Shown here one piece after another: positions 16,488 to 25,356 of a stretch of DNA of 42,600 nucleotides (its first letter is position 1; each line of letters opens with the position of its first letter). The notes beneath the pieces were generated by a model that had not been told where the DNA came from, made no database searches, and was given only the letters and a program-made list of their open reading frames with translations. The stretch covers positions 1-42,600 of the forward strand of contig JAGVYF010000004.1 in assembly GCA_018303425.1 (NCBI GenBank). The letters run 5' to 3'. The DNA is from Candidatus Woesearchaeota archaeon (GTDB lineage Archaea > Nanobdellota > Nanobdellia > Woesearchaeales > JAGVYF01). The translations under genes were made by a program, and so were the position numbers.

Positions 16488-17291
16488 ATGAAAATTTACG
16501 ATTTAAACGGAAAAGAATCAGGCAAAGTGGATTTGCCTAAACAGTTTAACGAAGAAGTTAGGCCTGATATTATCAAAAAAGCAGTTTTGGCTATACGGGC
16601 TAATAAAAGACAAAAATATGGAGCATATAAAGAAGCTGGTCAAAGACATTGCGTAACAATTTCCAAAATGAGAAGAGATTACAGGTCAGTGTATGGCTCA
16701 GGCAGAAGCAGAACGCCTCGAAAAGTTATGAGTGTCCGCGGTTCAAGATTTAACTGGGTGGGTGCTGTAGTTCCTAATACTGTGGGAGGTAGAAGAGCCC
16801 ATCCGCCAAAAGCTGAAAAAGATTGGACACAAAAAATTAATAAAAAAGAAAATAGACTTGCGATTAGAAGCGCATTAAGCGCAACATTAATTTCAAGTAT
16901 GGTAAGAGAACGCGGCCATATTATTCCTGAAATATATCCATTTGTCCTGGATAATAAAATAAATGAAATCGCAAAAACAAAAGAATTCATAGATGTATTA
17001 TTTAAATTAGGGTTTGAACAAGAACTTGCAAGAAGCCAAAAAAGAATAATTCGCGCAGGTAAAGGCAAATTAAGAGGGAGAAAATATATCACAAAGAAAT
17101 CTATTTTAATAGTGGTAATTGATAAAAGATGCAAGCTTGCCAAAGCCGCTAAAAATGTGCCAGGTATAGACCTGATTAATGTTGCAAACTTGAACGCCGA
17201 ATTACTTGCGCCCGGTACGCATATAGGAAGAGCAACATTATTCACTAAAGAAGCAATTGAAAAAATCGGAAAAGAAAATTTATTTAACTAA
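16488..17291 (+). CDS. rpl4: Ribosomal protein uL4
   Basis: 267 residues, archaeal-type uL4. The extended loop that lines the exit tunnel is present (RQKYGAYKEAGQRH to GGRRAHPPKAEK, about residues 44-110), followed by the globular alpha/beta domain ending in HIGRATLFTKEAIEKI. In bacteria uL4 represses its own operon; the structured leader in front of this operon makes it a candidate regulator, by analogy only. It is 36 nt after uL3. Confidence 0.98.
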   Translation: MKIYDLNGKESGKVDLPKQFNEEVRPDIIKKAVLAIRANKRQKYGAYKEAGQRHCVTISKMRRDYRSVYGSGRSRTPRKVMSVRGSRFNWVGAVVPNTVGGRRAHPPKAEKDWTQKINKKENRLAIRSALSATLISSMVRERGHIIPEIYPFVLDNKINEIAKTKEFIDVLFKLGFEQELARSQKRIIRAGKGKLRGRKYITKKSILIVVIDKRCKLAKAAKNVPGIDLINVANLNAELLAPGTHIGRATLFTKEAIEKIGKENLFN

Positions 17292-17292
17292 A

Positions 17293-17553
17293 ATGGATCC
17301 ATACGCTATAATTAAATACCCTGTATCAACTGAAAAAAGCATCAGGTTATTAGAATCGGAGAATAAATTAGTTTTTAGAGTAGAAAGACATACTAAAAAA
17401 ATTGAAATAAAACAAGCAATTGAAGAATTATTCAATGCTAAAGTTGAAAAAGTTAACACGCTTACAACTTCCAAAGGCGAAAAGAGAGCATATGTAAAGT
17501 TTAGTCCTGAAACTCCTGCAATTGATATTGCAACTCAGTTAGGATTAATGTAG
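17293..17553 (+). CDS. rpl23: Ribosomal protein uL23
   Basis: 86 residues from ATG 17293, just after the uL4 stop. A longer frame from TTG 17257 would overlap uL4 by 35 nt and add a foreign N-terminus, so the shorter form, which starts MDPYAIIKYPVSTEKS like other archaeal uL23, is chosen. Sits at the polypeptide exit and forms the SRP docking site. The motif KVNTLTTSKGEKRAYVKF is the typical rRNA-binding loop. Confidence 0.97.
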   Translation: MDPYAIIKYPVSTEKSIRLLESENKLVFRVERHTKKIEIKQAIEELFNAKVEKVNTLTTSKGEKRAYVKFSPETPAIDIATQLGLM

Positions 17554-17562
17554 AGGAAAAAA

Positions 17563-18288
17563 ATGCCAAAAAGAATTATCCAACAAGCAAGAGGAAAAGG
17601 GAGCACAACTTATAGAGCTCCAAGCTTTAAATATAAAGGGGCATCTCAGCATTTAGGAGTTGGTAAACATTTAAGCGGGAAAGTAACCGATATTATCCAT
17701 TGCAGAGGCCATTCAGCTCCGCTTATCAGCGTACAGTTTGAGAATAAAGAAAATGGTTTAATGGTTGCACCAGAAAGTATCAAAATAGGGGATGTAATAA
17801 AGTATGGTTCCCAAGAAATTAACAATGGCAACTGTTTAAAGTTAAAAGATCTTGCTGAAGGAACGGTTATATTTAATATAGAGTCATGCCCTGGCGATGG
17901 GGGTAAATTAGTCCGGGCAGGAGGGACATTCGCGAAAGTAATGGCTAATTTAAATGATCACGTTGTTGTAGTATTGCCTTCAAAAAAACAAAAAAGTTTT
18001 TCACCGGAGTGCAGGGCCAGTATCGGTATAGCGGCTGGCGGGGGAAGACTTGAAAAACCATTATTAAAAGCAGGCAAGAAATTTTATAAAATGAAAGCTA
18101 AAAATAAATTATGGCCTAACACCAGCTCATGCTCTATGAACGCTGTTGATCATCCTTATGGTGGTTCAAGTTCAAGTAGAAAAGGCAGACCAACAATTGC
18201 GCCAAGATTTGCACCTCCCGGCAGAAATGTAGGTATGCTGAAACCAAGGAAATCCGGCAGAGCTAAAACAAAGAGAATAAGAGGATAA
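17563..18288 (+). CDS. rpl2: Ribosomal protein uL2
   Basis: 241 residues. N-terminal RIIQQARGKGSTTYRAP, an OB/SH3-like core (GDVIKYGSQ, EGTVIFNIE, GDGGKLVRAGG) and the conserved MNAVDHP segment near residue 195 whose His lies close to the peptidyl transferase centre. The loop after it reads GGSSSSRKGRP where archaeal proteins I know have a Gly-rich loop with His (GGGGxQHxGKP). The RBS GAGG lies 8 nt upstream of the ATG. Confidence 0.98.
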   Translation: MPKRIIQQARGKGSTTYRAPSFKYKGASQHLGVGKHLSGKVTDIIHCRGHSAPLISVQFENKENGLMVAPESIKIGDVIKYGSQEINNGNCLKLKDLAEGTVIFNIESCPGDGGKLVRAGGTFAKVMANLNDHVVVVLPSKKQKSFSPECRASIGIAAGGGRLEKPLLKAGKKFYKMKAKNKLWPNTSSCSMNAVDHPYGGSSSSRKGRPTIAPRFAPPGRNVGMLKPRKSGRAKTKRIRG

Positions 18289-18328
18289 ACCGGGAAATAT
18301 TAAACATGCAAAATAGGAGAACTTCAAC

Positions 18329-18712
18329 ATGGCAAAAAAAACATTTACATATTACGGAAAAACTGAAGAAGAATTGAAAGGAATGAGTGTTAAAGAATTT
18401 GCAGTTTTAACCAATTCAAGAATTAGGAGAACTTTATTAAGAGGATTTACAGAAACTCAAAAAATATTATTAAAAAAAATAAGCGCAGATAAGAAAAATG
18501 TAAAAACTCATTGCAGGGATATGGTAATCATTCCTGAAATGATTGGGACTACAATTAAAGTATATAGTGGAAAAGAATTTATTCCCGTTGATGTGAATGT
18601 AGAAATGTTGGGACACGTATTGGGAGAATTTGTAATGACTAGGAAAAAAGTTTCACACAGCGCGCCAGGTATAGGAGCGACTAGGTCAAGTTCAAGCGCA
18701 TCAGTGAGGTAA
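18329..18712 (+). CDS. rps19: Ribosomal protein uS19
   Basis: 127 residues with the archaeal N-terminal extension FTYYGKTEEELKGMSVKEFA, and the core VKTHCRDMVIIPEMIGTTIKVYSGKEFIPVDV followed by MLGHVLGEFVMTRKKV-H. Binds 16S rRNA in the 30S head with uS13. The RBS AGGAGA (about 18314-18319) stands before the ATG, with a 40-nt gap after uL2. Confidence 0.98.
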   Translation: MAKKTFTYYGKTEEELKGMSVKEFAVLTNSRIRRTLLRGFTETQKILLKKISADKKNVKTHCRDMVIIPEMIGTTIKVYSGKEFIPVDVNVEMLGHVLGEFVMTRKKVSHSAPGIGATRSSSSASVR

Positions 18713-18720
18713 ATATAATA

Positions 18721-19290
18721 ATGGCAATATACGGATATTCAACAAAATTGAATGGAGAGCATGTTGCTCGGGCTTCCGGCAGAGATTTGGGTATTTCCAC
18801 AAAGACAAGTATAGAAATATGCCGGTGGTTAAGATATAGAAATTTGCAAAAAGCAAAGAACTTGCTGGAAAAGGTAATAATAAAAAAAGTAGCAGTTCCA
18901 TATTTACGATTTAACACTAAAATGGGACATAAACCCGGAATTACCTCGGGAGGATATCCTATTAGCGCAGCTAAAGAAATATTGAGATTATTAAACTCTG
19001 TGGAAAAAAATGCCCAGTCTAAAAGTTTGAATATTGAAACTTTAAAAATAATTCATATGAACGCCCATAAAGCAAGCACCCCTGTTCATGCTGGCCGTCA
19101 CGGGGGAAGGGTTATGAAAAGGACTCACGTAGAAATATTAGTTGCAGAAGAAAAACCAGCTAAAGGCGCAGCTAATAAAAAAGTAAAGACAGAAAAACTT
19201 GCAGATAAAGCAAAATCAAAAAAAGAAACATCTAAAATTGAGAGGGTTGAAAATATTGAAAAAACAAAATCAGGGGAGATTACTGAATGA
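18721..19290 (+). CDS. rpl22: Ribosomal protein uL22 with charged C-terminal tail
   Basis: 189 residues; the folded uL22 domain ends near residue 143 (AGRHGGRVMKRTHVEILVAE) and the remaining 45 or so residues are a Lys/Glu/Ala-rich, probably disordered tail. The tunnel loop HKASTPVHAGRHGGR is intact. The RBS lies in the end of uS19 (GAGGT), and the stop overlaps the uS3 start (ATGA). Confidence 0.97.
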   Translation: MAIYGYSTKLNGEHVARASGRDLGISTKTSIEICRWLRYRNLQKAKNLLEKVIIKKVAVPYLRFNTKMGHKPGITSGGYPISAAKEILRLLNSVEKNAQSKSLNIETLKIIHMNAHKASTPVHAGRHGGRVMKRTHVEILVAEEKPAKGAANKKVKTEKLADKAKSKKETSKIERVENIEKTKSGEITE

Positions 19291-20009
19291 TTGAAAGGAA
19301 ATTCGTAAAAGAAAATAAGAAAGAATATTTGGTTGAAGAATTTATTAGAGAAAACCTTAAAGGCATTGGTCATTCAATGACAAAAGTAAAAAAAAACCCT
19401 TTAGGAGAAAAAATAATTGTATATTCTTCAAGACCGGGTTTAGTTGTAGGCAGGGGGGGTTCAAATATCAAAAAATTAACTAAACAACTGAAATCTGAGT
19501 TTCAATTTGAAAATCCCCAAATTGAAATTGCTGAAGTTGAAAACTTAAATTTAGATCCGCAGATTGTTGCAGAAAGAATTGCAAACTCATTAGAAAGGTT
19601 TGGTTCAAAAAAATTTAAAGGGATTATGCATAAAACTATGACTGATGTTATGATGGCTGGAGCTAAAGGGGTTGAAATTTTATTATCCGGTAAAATTCCA
19701 AGTTCCAGGGCAAAAACATGGAGAGTCTATCAAGGATATTTAAAAAAATGCGGAGATGTGGCTGTCTCCGGAGTAAAATCTGCAAAGATGCAGGCATTAT
19801 TAAAAACAGGTATTATTGGTATTAAAGTAAAGATTATGCCGCCGGATTTGGTGCTTCCCGATACAGTTACCATAATTGATTTTGCTGAAAAACCTATTAT
19901 AGAAGAGATTAATCAGGTAGAAAATGTTAAAGCTGAAGATTTAAAAAAGTCTTCAGAGGATATTGAAACGGATAATGCCGAGGTTAAAAATGAAGAATCT
20001 GAAGAATAA
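19287..20009 (+). CDS. rps3: Ribosomal protein uS3
   Basis: 240 residues. Type II KH domain with VVGRGGSNIKKLTKQL (about 50-66), then the C-terminal uS3 domain (IMHKTMTDVMMAGAKGVEILLSGKI, GVKVKIMPPD-like segment). A Glu-rich tail of about 35 residues follows. Helps form the mRNA entry channel. The ATG overlaps the uL22 stop by 4 nt, and the 3' end overlaps uL29. Confidence 0.98.
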   Translation: MIERKFVKENKKEYLVEEFIRENLKGIGHSMTKVKKNPLGEKIIVYSSRPGLVVGRGGSNIKKLTKQLKSEFQFENPQIEIAEVENLNLDPQIVAERIANSLERFGSKKFKGIMHKTMTDVMMAGAKGVEILLSGKIPSSRAKTWRVYQGYLKKCGDVAVSGVKSAKMQALLKTGIIGIKVKIMPPDLVLPDTVTIIDFAEKPIIEEINQVENVKAEDLKKSSEDIETDNAEVKNEESEE

Positions 20010-20241
20010 GGAATTAGCGCAGTTGTCTACAGGAGAATTAAGCAGCAAATTAGGAGAGGTCAGAAAAGAGATTATGAAAGATAATGCTCAGGTTGCTATG
20101 CGTACTATTCCGAAGAATCCCGGATTATTAAGAACAAATAAAAAAATGGTAGCTAGAATATTGGGTTTATTGAATAAAAAAATATCTGGAACAAAAAAAG
20201 ATAAAAAATCAATTTCAGGTATGAAACATAAGGAGGAATAA
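19990..20241 (+). CDS. rpl29: Ribosomal protein uL29
   Basis: 83 residues from ATG 19990, chosen over 19963 because GAGG at 19980-19983 is correctly spaced and the protein then starts MKNLKNKELAQLSTGEL like the family. Helical hairpin with the RKEIMKDNAQ segment, then TIPKNPGLLRTNKKMVARI. Overlaps the uS3 3' end by 20 nt in another frame. Located near the tunnel exit. Confidence 0.95.
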   Translation: MKNLKNKELAQLSTGELSSKLGEVRKEIMKDNAQVAMRTIPKNPGLLRTNKKMVARILGLLNKKISGTKKDKKSISGMKHKEE

Positions 20242-20549
20242 TGTCAGAAGTTTGTACACAATGCGGCTTGCCTAAAGAACTCTGTGTTTGTGAGACAATT
20301 GCAAAAGAAAGTCAATCAATCAAAGTTTATTCAATTAAAAAAAAATTTGGAAAACTTTATACCGTAATTGAAGGGATTGACGAAAAAGATATCGATTTGA
20401 AAGATATGGCAAAAAAGCTTAAAGCAAAACTTGCTTGCGGCGGAACTGCCAAAGAGGGTAAAATCGAATTGCAAGGCAATCATGGACAACGGGTAAAAGG
20501 CATTTTAATCAATTTAGGATTTGCCAAAGAAATGATTGAAGTAAGATAA
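20241..20549 (+). CDS. sui1: Translation initiation factor aIF1 (SUI1)
   Basis: 102 residues. N-terminal CTQCGLPKELCVC (four cysteines, a small zinc-knuckle-like extension common in archaeal aIF1), then the SUI1 fold with KLYTVIEGID, LKAKLACGGTAKEGKIELQGNHGQRVKGIL. It guards start-codon selection on the 30S subunit. TAATG junction with uL29. In most archaea the RNase P subunit Rpp29 gene follows; here only a 62-nt gap is found. Confidence 0.97.
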   Translation: MSEVCTQCGLPKELCVCETIAKESQSIKVYSIKKKFGKLYTVIEGIDEKDIDLKDMAKKLKAKLACGGTAKEGKIELQGNHGQRVKGILINLGFAKEMIEVR

Positions 20550-20611
20550 ACTGACTTAACGATTCCCTAATAAGAAAGAATCAGAGCAAATTAGATATAA
20601 AGGTGTAAAAA

Positions 20612-21001
20612 ATGGAATGCAACGACATAAATTGTCCGGAACACGGCAGGCTTAAAACAAAAGGCGCAACGTTTTATGGTAGTGTTATCTCTGATAAAAT
20701 GAATAAAACAGTAACTGTGCAGTGGCCTAGAAAAATTTACATTCCAAAATATGAAAGATACCAAATAAGGTTAAGCAAGATTAAAGCCCATAACCCGCCA
20801 TGCATAAATGCAAAAATGGGGGATTATGTAAAAATTAAAGAAACAAGACCCTTAAGTAAAACTAAAAATTTCGTAGTAGAAGAAATATTAGGACAAAAGG
20901 AATACGTTCAAATCCAACACCAAGAATTATTGACAAAAACAGAAAGGGAGAAAGCTAAAGTTAAGAAAACTCCTCAAATTGATGAGAGTGAAGAACAATG
21001 A
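20612..21001 (+). CDS. rps17: Ribosomal protein uS17
   Basis: 129 residues. N-terminal archaeal CNDINCPEHGRLKTKG, OB-fold core FYGSVISDKMNKTVTVQW and KMGDYVKIKETRPLSKTKNFVV. A 20-residue charged tail is extra. The RBS GGTG (20602-20605) before AAAAAATG is a form also used by uS8, fitting the 3' end of archaeal 16S rRNA. The stop overlaps uL14 (ATGA). Confidence 0.97.
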   Translation: MECNDINCPEHGRLKTKGATFYGSVISDKMNKTVTVQWPRKIYIPKYERYQIRLSKIKAHNPPCINAKMGDYVKIKETRPLSKTKNFVVEEILGQKEYVQIQHQELLTKTEREKAKVKKTPQIDESEEQ

Positions 21002-21399
21002 AGCCAGTATCATCAAGGATAACAAGAGCATTGCCTGTAGAAGCGGTAATTGATGTTTGCGATAATTCAGGAGCCAAACGTATTAAAATTTTTGCAGTGA
21101 AAGGACATAAAACCGTTAAAGGAAGGTTACAGGCTGCAGGAATTGGAGACATGGTATATGCGGCAGTTAAAGCAGGTAAACCGGAAATGAAAAAGCAAAC
21201 AGTTAATGCAATCATTGTAAGACAAAAAAAAGAATTTAGACGGGCTGATGGCACCAGAGTAAAGTTTGAAGATAATGCGGCAATAATTTTAAAAGATGAT
21301 AAAGGAAATCCTAAAGGAACGATGGTAAAAGGTCCTGTTGCAAAAGAAGTGACCTTAAGATGGCCCATGGTTGCAAAAATTTGCAAAATAGTTGTATAA
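20998..21399 (+). CDS. rpl14: Ribosomal protein uL14
   Basis: 133 residues, the archaeal length. TRALPVEAVIDVCDNSGAKRIKIFAVKG, GDMVYAAVKAGKPEMKKQ and FEDNAAIILKDDKGNPKGTMVKGPVAKE are all intact. Contacts 16S rRNA across the subunit interface. Translationally coupled to uS17. Confidence 0.98.
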   Translation: MKPVSSRITRALPVEAVIDVCDNSGAKRIKIFAVKGHKTVKGRLQAAGIGDMVYAAVKAGKPEMKKQTVNAIIVRQKKEFRRADGTRVKFEDNAAIILKDDKGNPKGTMVKGPVAKEVTLRWPMVAKICKIVV

Positions 21400-21425
21400 A
21401 ACTGAAAAAAGATTAAATGTAAAAA

Positions 21426-21839
21426 ATGGTAAACACAAAATTTTCAAGGACATGGAAAAGCAGCAAATTGCCTCGCAAACAGAGGAAATATTTGAAAAAT
21501 GCACCTCTTCACATTAGACGTAAATTTGTAAAATCCCATTTATCAAAAGATCTTATGAAAAAATATTCAACAAGGAGCATACAATTAAAAAAAGGTGATA
21601 AAGTTAAAATTTTGAGGGGGCAATTTTCAGGTAAAACTGGAAAAGTGAATAAAATAAATCTTAAACTTTCAAAAATTTATATTGAGGGCGTAGAATCTTT
21701 TAAAAAAGATGGCAATAAATCATTTTATCCCATACATGCTTCAAATTTATTGATATTAGAATTAATGACTGAGGATAAAAAAAGATTCAAAACATTGAAC
21801 GTAAAAGTTGTAAAGTCCGGAGGAAAAAACCATGGTTAA
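21426..21839 (+). CDS. rpl24: Ribosomal protein uL24
   Basis: 137 residues. N-terminal KFSRTWKSSKLPRKQRKYLKNAPLHIRRK block of archaeal/eukaryotic uL24 and a KOW motif KGDKVKILRGQFSGKTGKVNKI. Its end contains GGAGG (21820-21824), the RBS for eS4, with which it overlaps by 8 nt. Confidence 0.98.
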   Translation: MVNTKFSRTWKSSKLPRKQRKYLKNAPLHIRRKFVKSHLSKDLMKKYSTRSIQLKKGDKVKILRGQFSGKTGKVNKINLKLSKIYIEGVESFKKDGNKSFYPIHASNLLILELMTEDKKRFKTLNVKVVKSGGKNHG

Positions 21840-22521
21840 GAACCATTTAAAAACAATCTCGGCGCCTAAAACTTGGCCAGTAAAAAGAAAAGAAAAAATT
21901 TGGGTTACTAAACCTAATTCCGGACCGCATGCATTACAAAATTCATTATCATTGAATTTTGTTTTAAAAAATTTTTTAAAACTTGCAAAAACAACTAAAG
22001 AAGTTAAATATATTTTACAAACACATGAGATTTTAGTAGACGGTGTAAGAAGAAAAGATCCTAAATTTAACATTGGGTTAATGGATACATTATTTATATC
22101 CCCTTTAAAAAAGAATTATAGGTTATTATTTAATAAATATGGTAAAATCGATTTTATCGAAATTTCAGAGGAGGAATCCAAAATTAAAATTTTATCTATA
22201 TTGGGTAAACATTGCATTAAGGGAAAATTTCAACTTAATTTATTTGATGGAAGAAATATATTAACGGATAAAAATGAGTATAAAATCCGAGATTCACTTT
22301 TATTGGAATTGCCTTCACAAAAAATCTTGAAAACATTACCCCTTAAAAAAGGTTCATATATTTTCATTGTAGGAGGTAAAAATTTAGGGGCCTATGGCAA
22401 AATTGAGGAAATTCAAGATAAACATTTAATATTCAAGCATGGAAGTAAATTTGTAAAAACTTTAAAAAAGTATGGTTTCGTGATAGGTGAAGATAAACCA
22501 GAGATAACATTAATCAAATAA
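21832..22521 (+). CDS. rps4e: Ribosomal protein eS4
   Basis: 229 residues, archaeal/eukaryotic-specific 30S protein. HLKTISAPKTWPVKRKE start, an S4 RNA-binding domain (ILQTHEILVDGVRRKDPKFNIGLMD), central domain and a C-terminal KOW-like GGKNLGAYGKIEEI. Spacing and the GGAGG in the overlapping uL24 gene support ATG 21832. Confidence 0.97.
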   Translation: MVKNHLKTISAPKTWPVKRKEKIWVTKPNSGPHALQNSLSLNFVLKNFLKLAKTTKEVKYILQTHEILVDGVRRKDPKFNIGLMDTLFISPLKKNYRLLFNKYGKIDFIEISEEESKIKILSILGKHCIKGKFQLNLFDGRNILTDKNEYKIRDSLLLELPSQKILKTLPLKKGSYIFIVGGKNLGAYGKIEEIQDKHLIFKHGSKFVKTLKKYGFVIGEDKPEITLIK

Positions 22522-22534
22522 AAGATTCGCAAAA

Positions 22535-23056
22535 ATGAACATAATGAGACAACTTAGGATAGAGAAAATTACTCTTAACATAGGTGCTGGCAAAGATCAA
22601 GCTAGACTGGAGAAGGGGATAAAACTGCTTAAAATGGTTACAGGTATTGAACCTGTAAAGACCATGTCTAAAAAAAGAATTCCGGGCTGGGGTCTTAGAG
22701 TGGGATTGCCAATTGGATGTAAATTGACATTAAGAAAAGATAAGGCTATTGAGATATTGAAAAATTTACTCATGGCTAAGGAAAATAAATTATATGATTA
22801 TCAATTTGATAACTTAGGAAATTTGGCTTTTGGTTTATCTGAATATGTGGATATTCCAAATATGAAATATAATCCGGAGATTGGAATCATGGGTCTAGAA
22901 ATCTGTGTTACGATGGAAAGGCCAGGTTTTAGAGTAAAAACAAGACGTCTAAAAACTAAAAAGATTCCTCAAAAGCACAGAATATCAAAAAATGAATCAA
23001 TTGATTTTATGAAAAATGAGTTCAATATAAAAGTATTGGCAAATGGCGAGGAATAA
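22535..23056 (+). CDS. rpl5: Ribosomal protein uL5
   Basis: 173 residues. [46 protein letters not shown] and [29 protein letters not shown] match archaeal uL5, which binds 5S rRNA and contacts the P-site tRNA. ATG 22535 or ATG 22544 are both possible; the first is kept. Confidence 0.97.
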   Translation: MNIMRQLRIEKITLNIGAGKDQARLEKGIKLLKMVTGIEPVKTMSKKRIPGWGLRVGLPIGCKLTLRKDKAIEILKNLLMAKENKLYDYQFDNLGNLAFGLSEYVDIPNMKYNPEIGIMGLEICVTMERPGFRVKTRRLKTKKIPQKHRISKNESIDFMKNEFNIKVLANGEE

Positions 23057-23058
23057 AG

Positions 23059-23289
23059 ATGACCTATAGCAATTACAAAAAAATGATGAAACAGCTGGAA
23101 GTTAAGCCTGCAAAATTAAAAAAATTTGTTAAACATAATGCCCCTAAAGAAAGAAGCTGCGGAATTGCAACAAAAAGATGTTCAAGATGCGGCAGAATAA
23201 GGGGACATATTGACAAATATGGCATTGATTTATGCCGACAATGTTTTAGAGATGTTGCAACAAAAATCGGTTTTAAGAAATACAATTAA
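23059..23289 (+). CDS. rps14: Ribosomal protein uS14, zinc-binding form
   Basis: 76 residues. The zinc site is CSRC...CRQC (Cys-x2-Cys-x14-Cys-x2-Cys) with the family end [14 protein letters not shown]. Archaeal uS14 is usually about 53-57 residues; here about 20 basic residues are added at the N-terminus. The alternative, a shorter start, is not offered by an in-frame ATG close to the core. GAGG 8-12 nt upstream supports ATG 23059. Confidence 0.95.
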   Translation: MTYSNYKKMMKQLEVKPAKLKKFVKHNAPKERSCGIATKRCSRCGRIRGHIDKYGIDLCRQCFRDVATKIGFKKYN

Positions 23290-23299
23290 GGTGTAAAAA

Positions 23300-23689
23300 A
23301 TGACATTAAATGATCCATTATCAAATGCATTATCCAAGATATTAAATGCTGAACAATCAAGTAAATCTGTTTGTGTAGTGAAATCTTCAAAAATAATCAA
23401 AGAGGTACTTAACCTAATGAATCAGCGCGGATATCTCGGGGAATATAAAGAAGTGGTGACTAGTAAAGGCAACTTTTTAGAAGTAAACTTATTAAAGCAA
23501 ATTAACAAATGTGGGGTTATTAAACCGCGCTTCCCTGTAAATAAATCTCAAATTGAAAAATATGAAAAAAGATATTTACCTGCAAAAGATTTTGGATTTA
23601 TTATCGTTTCAACAAACAAAGGCTTATTAACACATATTGAAACAAAATTAAAAAATATCGGAGGAAGGCTGATAGCTTATTGTTACTAA
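23300..23689 (+). CDS. rps8: Ribosomal protein uS8
   Basis: 129 residues. DPLSNALSKILNAEQSSKSVC start and C-terminal FGFIIVSTNKGLLTHIETKLKNIGGRLIAYCY typical of archaeal uS8, which binds helix 21 of 16S rRNA. The RBS GGTG (23290-23293) precedes AAAAAATG. The stop shares one base with the uL6 ATG. Confidence 0.98.
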   Translation: MTLNDPLSNALSKILNAEQSSKSVCVVKSSKIIKEVLNLMNQRGYLGEYKEVVTSKGNFLEVNLLKQINKCGVIKPRFPVNKSQIEKYEKRYLPAKDFGFIIVSTNKGLLTHIETKLKNIGGRLIAYCY

Positions 23690-24231
23690 TGAAAATCGCT
23701 GAAATGGTTCAAAAAATTGAAATACTGGAAGGTATTGAAATTAGATTAGAAGGTAATCTTGTAAAAGTAAAGGGCCCTAAAGGAGAGCTTCAGCGTAATT
23801 ATGCAAGTAATACAATTAAGATTTCCAAAGAAGAGGGGGTTGTAATGTTAAAAGCTAAAAATGCGACAAAACGAGAAAAAACAATGATGAACACATTTAA
23901 AGCCCATATAAAAAATATGTTAAGGGGCGTAGTTGAAGGTCATAAATATGAATTAAAAATTTGTTCAGGCCATTTTCCGATGAATGTTTCAATTACAGGA
24001 AAAGAAATATCTGTTAAAAACTTTTTAGGGGAAAAAGTTCCAAGAACTTTTAAAATAGATAAAGATATTATTGTAAAATTAGAAGGGGATAAGATAACTG
24101 TAGAAGGCATTGATATTGAAAAGTGCGGGCAATGCGCGGCAAATATTGAAAAATTAACCCGTATAACAAACAGAGACAGGAGAATTTTCCAAGACGGTAT
24201 TTGGATTACAAGTAAATCTGGAAAAGTATAA
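23689..24231 (+). CDS. rpl6: Ribosomal protein uL6
   Basis: 180 residues from ATG 23689 (TAATG junction with uS8); TTG 23680 is an unnecessary extension and ATG 23704 a possible shorter start. Two uL6 repeats: EGNLVKVKGPKGELQRNY and ITGKEISVKNFLGEKVPRTFKI, then the archaeal end RRIFQDGIWIT. It sits near the GTPase centre. Confidence 0.96.
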   Translation: MKIAEMVQKIEILEGIEIRLEGNLVKVKGPKGELQRNYASNTIKISKEEGVVMLKAKNATKREKTMMNTFKAHIKNMLRGVVEGHKYELKICSGHFPMNVSITGKEISVKNFLGEKVPRTFKIDKDIIVKLEGDKITVEGIDIEKCGQCAANIEKLTRITNRDRRIFQDGIWITSKSGKV

Positions 24232-24238
24232 ATATAAA

Positions 24239-24862
24239 ATGGAAAAAACCAAATTAGTTGAAATTAGAAAGGATTTAAAAAATAAAAAACCTGATTTTGT
24301 TAGAAGTGATTATGGTAAAAAACCGGGTTTATTTAAAAAATGGCACAGGCCCAAGGGTATTACCAACAAATTGAGGCTTAAGAAAAGAGGTTATTATATA
24401 CATATCTCTAGTGGGTATAGGTCACCTGCAGCTATTAGAGGTTTTAGTAAAAATGGTTTTGAATTAGTGAAAGTTAATAAAATAGCCGATCTTAAAAATA
24501 TAGATAATAGTTCACAGATAGGGCTAGTTTCAGGAAAATTAGGCCAAAAGAAAAAATTAGAAATAGTACAAAAAGCAAAAGAGCTTAAAATTGTTTTACA
24601 AAATATAAATGATTTAGATAAATATGTAAAATCAGTTGAAGAGGACATGAAACTTCGTAAAAATAAAAAACACGAGGTTTCAAAGAAAAAGGAACAGAAA
24701 ACAAAAGAAGTTGCTGAAAAAGTTAAAGCTAAAGAAACCGAAGATAAGAAAAAATTAAATGAAGAAAAAAAACTTTCTGAAACTGAAAAAACTGACAAAG
24801 AAGAAGAAATTTTGAAAAAAGAAAAACATGAAAAAGAAAAGATATTAACACAAAAACAATAA
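24239..24862 (+). CDS. rpl32e: Ribosomal protein eL32 with long Lys/Glu tail
   Basis: 207 residues. The eL32 fold takes residues about 15-130 (DFVRSDYGKKPG, WHRPKGITNKLRLKKRGYY, GYRSPAAIRGFSKNGFELV). About 75 further residues are almost only Lys and Glu, probably a charged helix or disordered. The full archaeal protein is about 130 residues, so the tail is a lineage extension. Confidence 0.96.
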   Translation: MEKTKLVEIRKDLKNKKPDFVRSDYGKKPGLFKKWHRPKGITNKLRLKKRGYYIHISSGYRSPAAIRGFSKNGFELVKVNKIADLKNIDNSSQIGLVSGKLGQKKKLEIVQKAKELKIVLQNINDLDKYVKSVEEDMKLRKNKKHEVSKKKEQKTKEVAEKVKAKETEDKKKLNEEKKLSETEKTDKEEEILKKEKHEKEKILTQKQ

Positions 24863-24883
24863 AATAAATTACAGAGACTAAAA

Positions 24884-25342
24884 ATGAGACTTACCTCACA
24901 AAAAAGACTTGCAGGAATAATCTTTAAACGTTCACCGAAGAAGATTAAAGTAGATTCAAGCAGGTTAGCTGAGATTAAAGAGTGTATTACTAAAGCGGAT
25001 ATTAGGGCTTTAATTATAGATAAAGCGATATTTGCTAAGCCAGTTCAAAAGTCTTCAAAAGGACGAATTAGAAAAAAATTGGCTCAAAAAAGAAAAGGCC
25101 GCCAATCGGGAGGTGGTTCAAAAAAAGGAACTAAAAATGCCAGGTCTCCTAGAAAACGAGTCTGGATAAATAAAATTAGGAAACAGCGAGTTTTCTTAAA
25201 TGAATTAAGAGAAAAAGAATTATTGGACAGAAAAGGGTACAGAGATTTATATTTAAAGGCAAAAGGCGGACTTTTCAGAAGCAGAGAACACTTAAAATTA
25301 TATATTAATGAGAAAAACTACATTAAAATAAAAAATAAATGA
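24884..25342 (+). CDS. rpl19e: Ribosomal protein eL19
   Basis: 152 residues, all-helical. LTSQKRLAGIIFKRSPKKIKVD, IDKAIFAKPVQKSSKGR-RK, KGRQSGGGSKKGTKNARSPRK and RVFLNELREKELLDRKGYRDLYLKAKGGLFRS match archaeal eL19, which forms inter-subunit contacts. No tail extension. Confidence 0.97.
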   Translation: MRLTSQKRLAGIIFKRSPKKIKVDSSRLAEIKECITKADIRALIIDKAIFAKPVQKSSKGRIRKKLAQKRKGRQSGGGSKKGTKNARSPRKRVWINKIRKQRVFLNELREKELLDRKGYRDLYLKAKGGLFRSREHLKLYINEKNYIKIKNK

Positions 25343-25356
25343 GATAAAAACTAAAA

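Noticed and set aside
17257-17292. Longer N-terminus of uL23 from TTG
   Set aside because: It overlaps uL4 by 35 nt and the family start fits ATG 17293.
20961-21386. Long antisense frame opposite uL14 (also similar ones opposite uL4, uS5, eL32 and uS12)
   Set aside because: Open only because of the codon use of the real gene on the other strand; no RBS, no TATA box and no family resemblance.
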